8,522 nt of DNA from JACRBK01 sp964427955. Lineage in GTDB: Bacteria > Chloroflexota > Anaerolineae > Aggregatilineales > Aggregatilineaceae. Below are positions 6,568 to 8,522 of the stretch, piece after piece. The DNA is taken from NCBI GenBank assembly GCA_964427955.1, contig CAYRWY010000252.1, positions 1 to 8,522 on the forward strand, given 5' to 3'. The translations under genes were made by a program, and so were the position numbers. The notes under the pieces are model-generated. The model made no database searches, was not told the origin of the DNA, and was given only the letters and a program-made list of their open reading frames with translations. Within the stretch, counting starts at the first letter, position 1; each line of letters begins with the position of its first letter.

Positions 6568-6636
6568 CGGCCTCACCCCCCGGCCCCCTCTCCATCGTTT
6601 TCTGATGGAGAGGGGTGAGGGGTGAGGCCGTTTTTT
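6568..6636 (+). terminator. Long C-rich imperfect hairpin with T6 tail ending the sugar operon
   Basis: CGGCCTCACCCC (6568-6579) pairs with GGGGTGAGGCCG (6619-6630). After a small internal mismatch, CCCCTCTCCATC (6585-6596) pairs with GATGGAGAGGGG (6604-6615), leaving a GTTTTCT loop. Six Ts follow at 6631-6636. It closes the operon 45 bases after the transaldolase stop. The length and the low-complexity C/T arms are more than a terminator needs and resemble dispersed intergenic palindromes; copy number is unknown here. Confidence 0.72.
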
Positions 6637-6677
6637 CCCCTATGACACGAGATTAAATGCTTAACTTGACGCCTATT

Positions 6678-6697
6678 GGGCAATTCATGCATTGCCC
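6678..6697 (-). terminator. Short hairpin downstream of the shikimate dehydrogenase family gene
   Basis: GGGCAAT (6678-6684) and ATTGCCC (6691-6697) form a 7-bp stem with a TCATGC loop, 30 bases beyond the stop of the minus-strand gene. No T-run follows in the minus direction, so it is only a weak candidate for a 3' end. Nothing else is seen between the two convergent genes. Confidence 0.35.
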
Positions 6698-6726
6698 CCC
6701 GCGAACAGACCGCATCACGACAAAGA

Positions 6727-7584
6727 TCAGACCCCCAGCGCACGGCGCAGCGCGTCTTTCATGACCTGCTCCGGAGCAGGATGTCCGGTCCACATCTCGA
6801 AACCAATCGTGCCCTGGTAGACGAGCATCGAGAGTCCATCCAGCACCGGCAGCCCGCGCGCTTTGGCGGCTTTCAGCAGCGGTGTTTCCGGAGGATTGAA
6901 GACGGCATCGCAGACGAGCATCCCCGGCCTGGCGCCACTCAGATCGACGTCGGGCATGGCGTCCACATCCGGATAGAGACCAATCGACGTCGCGTTGACG
7001 AAGATGTCCACATCGTTCGCCGGGCGGTAGGTGCCGCGCCAGACCTCGAACCGGAGGCTGCCGCCGGTATTCGCTCTCAGGTCGGCGACCATCGTTTCGC
7101 CGCGCGCCGGAGTCCGGTTGACGACCAGCAAGTCGGACACGCCCGCCAGGATCAGCTCGGTGGCGATAGCCCGCGCCGCGCCGCCCGCCCCGATCATCAC
7201 CACTTTCTTGCCGCGGGGATCGACTTGGGCATCGACCTGCACGCCGCGCAAGAAGCCCTTGCCGTCTGTGTTCTCGCCGATCAGCCGGTCGCCCTCGCGC
7301 CGGACGGTGTTCACCGCGCCGATGACCTTCGCCTCGGGGGATAACGCGTCCAGGTACTCCAATACGGCCACTTTATGGGGAATCGTCAGGTTGATCCCCT
7401 TCATGCCGAAAGCACGCACGCCGCGCATCGCTTCGCCGAGCAGTTCGGGCTTGACCTCGATATTCAAATAGCGCCAGTTCAAACCAGCGGCAGCAAAAGC
7501 AGCTTCCTGCATCACGCCGGTCGGATTCTCCGCCACCGGGTATCCTAACACGCCAACCAATTCCGCCTTGTAATTCGCAGGCAT
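6727..7584 (-). CDS. aroE: Shikimate dehydrogenase family protein (AroE-like) with altered substrate motif
   Basis: A 285-residue NAD(P)-dependent enzyme of the AroE family, which reduces 3-dehydroshikimate to shikimate in chorismate synthesis. Clear motifs are NLTIPHK (65-71, catalytic Lys71), GAVNTV (89-94), GENTDGKGF (103-111, catalytic Asp107), the nucleotide loop GAGGAARA (132-139), VNRTPARG (155-162, favouring NADP), NATSIGL (197-203) and YQGTIGFEMWTG (256-267). The usual PxAHSxSP substrate segment reads PVAENPTG (16-23), so the two hydroxyl-binding serines become Asn20 and Thr22. It may therefore be a quinate/shikimate-type or other paralogue rather than the housekeeping enzyme. ATG at 7584 lies six bases after AAGGAG; GTG at 7587 is only three bases away and less likely. 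It is monocistronic in view and convergent with the sugar operon. Confidence 0.87.
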   Translation of the reverse strand: MPANYKAELVGVLGYPVAENPTGVMQEAAFAAAGLNWRYLNIEVKPELLGEAMRGVRAFGMKGINLTIPHKVAVLEYLDALSPEAKVIGAVNTVRREGDRLIGENTDGKGFLRGVQVDAQVDPRGKKVVMIGAGGAARAIATELILAGVSDLLVVNRTPARGETMVADLRANTGGSLRFEVWRGTYRPANDVDIFVNATSIGLYPDVDAMPDVDLSGARPGMLVCDAVFNPPETPLLKAAKARGLPVLDGLSMLVYQGTIGFEMWTGHPAPEQVMKDALRRALGV

Positions 7585-7652
7585 CACTCACTCCTTCGCG
7601 CTGTGTAAATGGGAGGCTACCGCCCTTTACTATATCTCGATTGTGGTTTTAG

Positions 7653-7665
7653 GGTGCGGCGCACC
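7653..7665. promoter_or_regulatory. Small perfect palindrome in the divergent spacer
   Basis: GGTGCG-G-CGCACC is a perfect 6-bp inverted repeat about a single G. It lies between the minus-strand shikimate dehydrogenase family gene and the plus-strand permease promoter, where a shared operator could sit. On the minus strand a TATAGT element at 7634-7629 could be the -10 of the dehydrogenase gene, but I see no matching -35. Chance occurrence in GC-rich DNA is quite possible. Confidence 0.3.
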
Positions 7666-7690
7666 GGCCCGCGTGTCAGGGCGATTTCCC

Positions 7691-7718
7691 TGGACTGCGC
7701 TTCAAGATACGGTATAAT
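7691..7718 (+). promoter_or_regulatory. Predicted promoter of the KimA-like permease gene
   Basis: TGGACT (7691-7696, four of six -35 consensus bases), a 16-base spacer and a perfect TATAAT (7713-7718). Transcription would begin near 7725, leaving a leader of roughly 145 bases before the ATG at 7870. A 5-bp inverted repeat, CAGGG/CCCTG (7677-7692), touches the -35 element. Confidence 0.5.
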
Positions 7719-7783
7719 TGCCCATTCGCGTCATAGAATACATGGTCGTTTTGGATAGTTCAAACTGAAATCAAGCGCGCAAA

Positions 7784-7836
7784 TTCGGATCGAGTCACCA
7801 ATGACAAGACGGTCAAGTCCTGTACCATGATCCGAA
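7784..7836 (+). promoter_or_regulatory. Structured leader candidate upstream of the KimA-like gene
   Basis: TTCGGATC (7784-7791) and GATCCGAA (7829-7836) form a perfect 8-bp stem around a 37-base loop. The structure ends 33 bases before the ATG and lies inside the predicted leader. B. subtilis kimA is controlled by a c-di-AMP (ydaO) riboswitch, but I do not recognise that riboswitch's conserved sequence here, so this is only an unassigned structure. A nine-codon ORF (7801-7830) lies in the loop without a ribosome site. Confidence 0.35.
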
Positions 7837-7869
7837 GCAACGTTAGCGCCGAGTGCAAGGCAGACTCAA

Positions 7870-8522
7870 ATGTCAACCCAACCATCGCCCGTACAGAAGG
7901 CATCGAAGCCGAGGTTTTCGCTGTCGGAATTCCTCATTGGCAGTCCGCTCGAAACGAAAGCACTTCCTCACCAGACGGTCAGTAGACCGGTGGGGCTGGC
8001 GGTTTTCGCCTCGGATGCACTTTCTTCGACGGCTTACGCGACGGAAGAAATTCTGATCATCCTGGCGTTGGCGGGGACCGGGGCCGCCGTCCTGAACTGG
8101 TCCATCCCGGTGGCCATCGCCATTGCTATCCTGCTGGCCATCGTGACCCTGTCTTACCGCCAGACCATTTTCGCGTATCCGAATGGGGGCGGGGCCTACA
8201 TCGTCGCCCGCGATAACCTGGGAGAACTGCCCGCCCAAATCGCGGGGGCGGCCCTACTGACGGACTATATCCTGACGGTCGCCGTAAGCGTCTCGTCCGG
8301 AGTCGCCCAGATCACGTCGGGCTTTCCCGATCTGCGACCGATCCGGGTTGAGATCGCGGTCGGCGTGATCCTGGTGATGACGGTGGTCAATCTGCGCGGC
8401 GTGCGCGAGAGCGGGCGCATTTTTGCCATCCCCACCTACTTCTTTCTCGGGACGATGTTCCTGACGCTGATCATCGGCCTGATCCGCCGCCTTGCTGGCC
8501 CGCTGACCACCGTGACGGAGGT
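7870..8522 (+). CDS. APC-superfamily permease, KimA (YdaO)-like, N-terminal part (runs off right edge)
   Basis: 217 codons are visible and open at the right edge. The protein aligns by eye, from memory, with B. subtilis KimA, a proton-coupled potassium importer. Matches include SEFLIGSPLETKAL (19-32), FASDALSSTAYATEEIL (46-62), SYRQTIFAYPNGGGAYIVARDNLGE (95-119) and LLTDYILTVAVSVSSG (129-144). Asp49, Tyr56 and Tyr133 fall at KimA Asp36, Tyr43 and Tyr118, residues reported to bind potassium. About five membrane segments are in view (about 41-68, 79-95, 123-145, 163-176 and 187-206). The N-terminus is about 13 residues longer than KimA. ATG at 7870 has AAGG nine bases upstream and no longer in-frame start. 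Other APC permeases of this branch are annotated as amino acid transporters, so potassium is likely but not proven. KimA has a C-terminal cytoplasmic domain that would lie beyond the window. Confidence 0.86.
   Translation, partial: MSTQPSPVQKASKPRFSLSEFLIGSPLETKALPHQTVSRPVGLAVFASDALSSTAYATEEILIILALAGTGAAVLNWSIPVAIAIAILLAIVTLSYRQTIFAYPNGGGAYIVARDNLGELPAQIAGAALLTDYILTVAVSVSSGVAQITSGFPDLRPIRVEIAVGVILVMTVVNLRGVRESGRIFAIPTYFFLGTMFLTLIIGLIRRLAGPLTTVTE

Noticed and set aside
5723..6595. A 290-codon minus-strand frame over the permease end and transaldolase
   Set aside because: It begins inside the C-rich terminator hairpin and covers two well supported genes; no motif is visible.
7801..7830. Nine-codon upstream ORF in frame with the KimA-like gene
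   Set aside because: No ribosome binding site precedes it and its end has no overlap with the main start; it is easily explained by chance.
7725..7869. Possible c-di-AMP (ydaO) riboswitch
   Set aside because: The gene product fits, but the conserved core sequence I associate with that riboswitch is not seen in this leader.

Overview
The window is a GC-rich bacterial segment dominated by a carbohydrate-uptake and catabolism locus. It is followed by an aromatic-pathway (shikimate dehydrogenase family) gene and the start of a KimA-like cation/amino acid permease. The CUT1 transporter, cupin-type phosphoglucose isomerase, UTRA-type GntR regulator and C-rich intergenic hairpins would fit a Chloroflexota (Anaerolineae-like) genome. 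That placement is inference from general impression; no marker gene in the window proves it.

Left part (1-1410): two minus-strand genes, a D-2-hydroxyacid dehydrogenase and then a cupin-type glucose-6-phosphate isomerase cut by the window edge. They are joined by a 4-base GTGA stop/start overlap and read away from a short divergent control region. That region holds a perfect 8+8 base inverted repeat just upstream of the dehydrogenase. It also holds a very good sigma-70-type promoter (TTGCAC-17-TATAAT) for the plus-strand regulator gene and a triple 8-base tandem repeat leading into a TTG start codon.

Centre (1411-6523): a GntR/UTRA regulator, a sugar-binding protein, two CUT1 permeases and a small transaldolase/fructose-6-phosphate-aldolase-like enzyme, all on the plus strand. 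A strong hairpin sits between the binding-protein gene and the permeases and probably lowers permease expression relative to the binding protein. No transporter ATPase, sugar kinase or glycosidase is present. The set reads as: import a sugar, isomerise an aldose to a ketose with the cupin enzyme, then cleave or transfer a C3 unit with the transaldolase-family enzyme. The 2-hydroxyacid dehydrogenase would process a 2-keto/2-hydroxy acid intermediate. The substrate cannot be read from sequence. The absence of a kinase makes an intrinsically anionic sugar, such as a sulfo-sugar or sugar phosphate, a hypothesis worth testing.

Right part (6524-8522): a long C-rich terminator hairpin, then a convergent minus-strand shikimate dehydrogenase family gene whose usual substrate-binding SxS motif is replaced by NPT. 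A divergent control region with a small perfect palindrome and a TATAAT promoter follows. Last is the 5' part of a permease that closely resembles the potassium importer KimA (YdaO), open at the right edge. I see no tRNA, rRNA, CRISPR array, transposase or recombinase.
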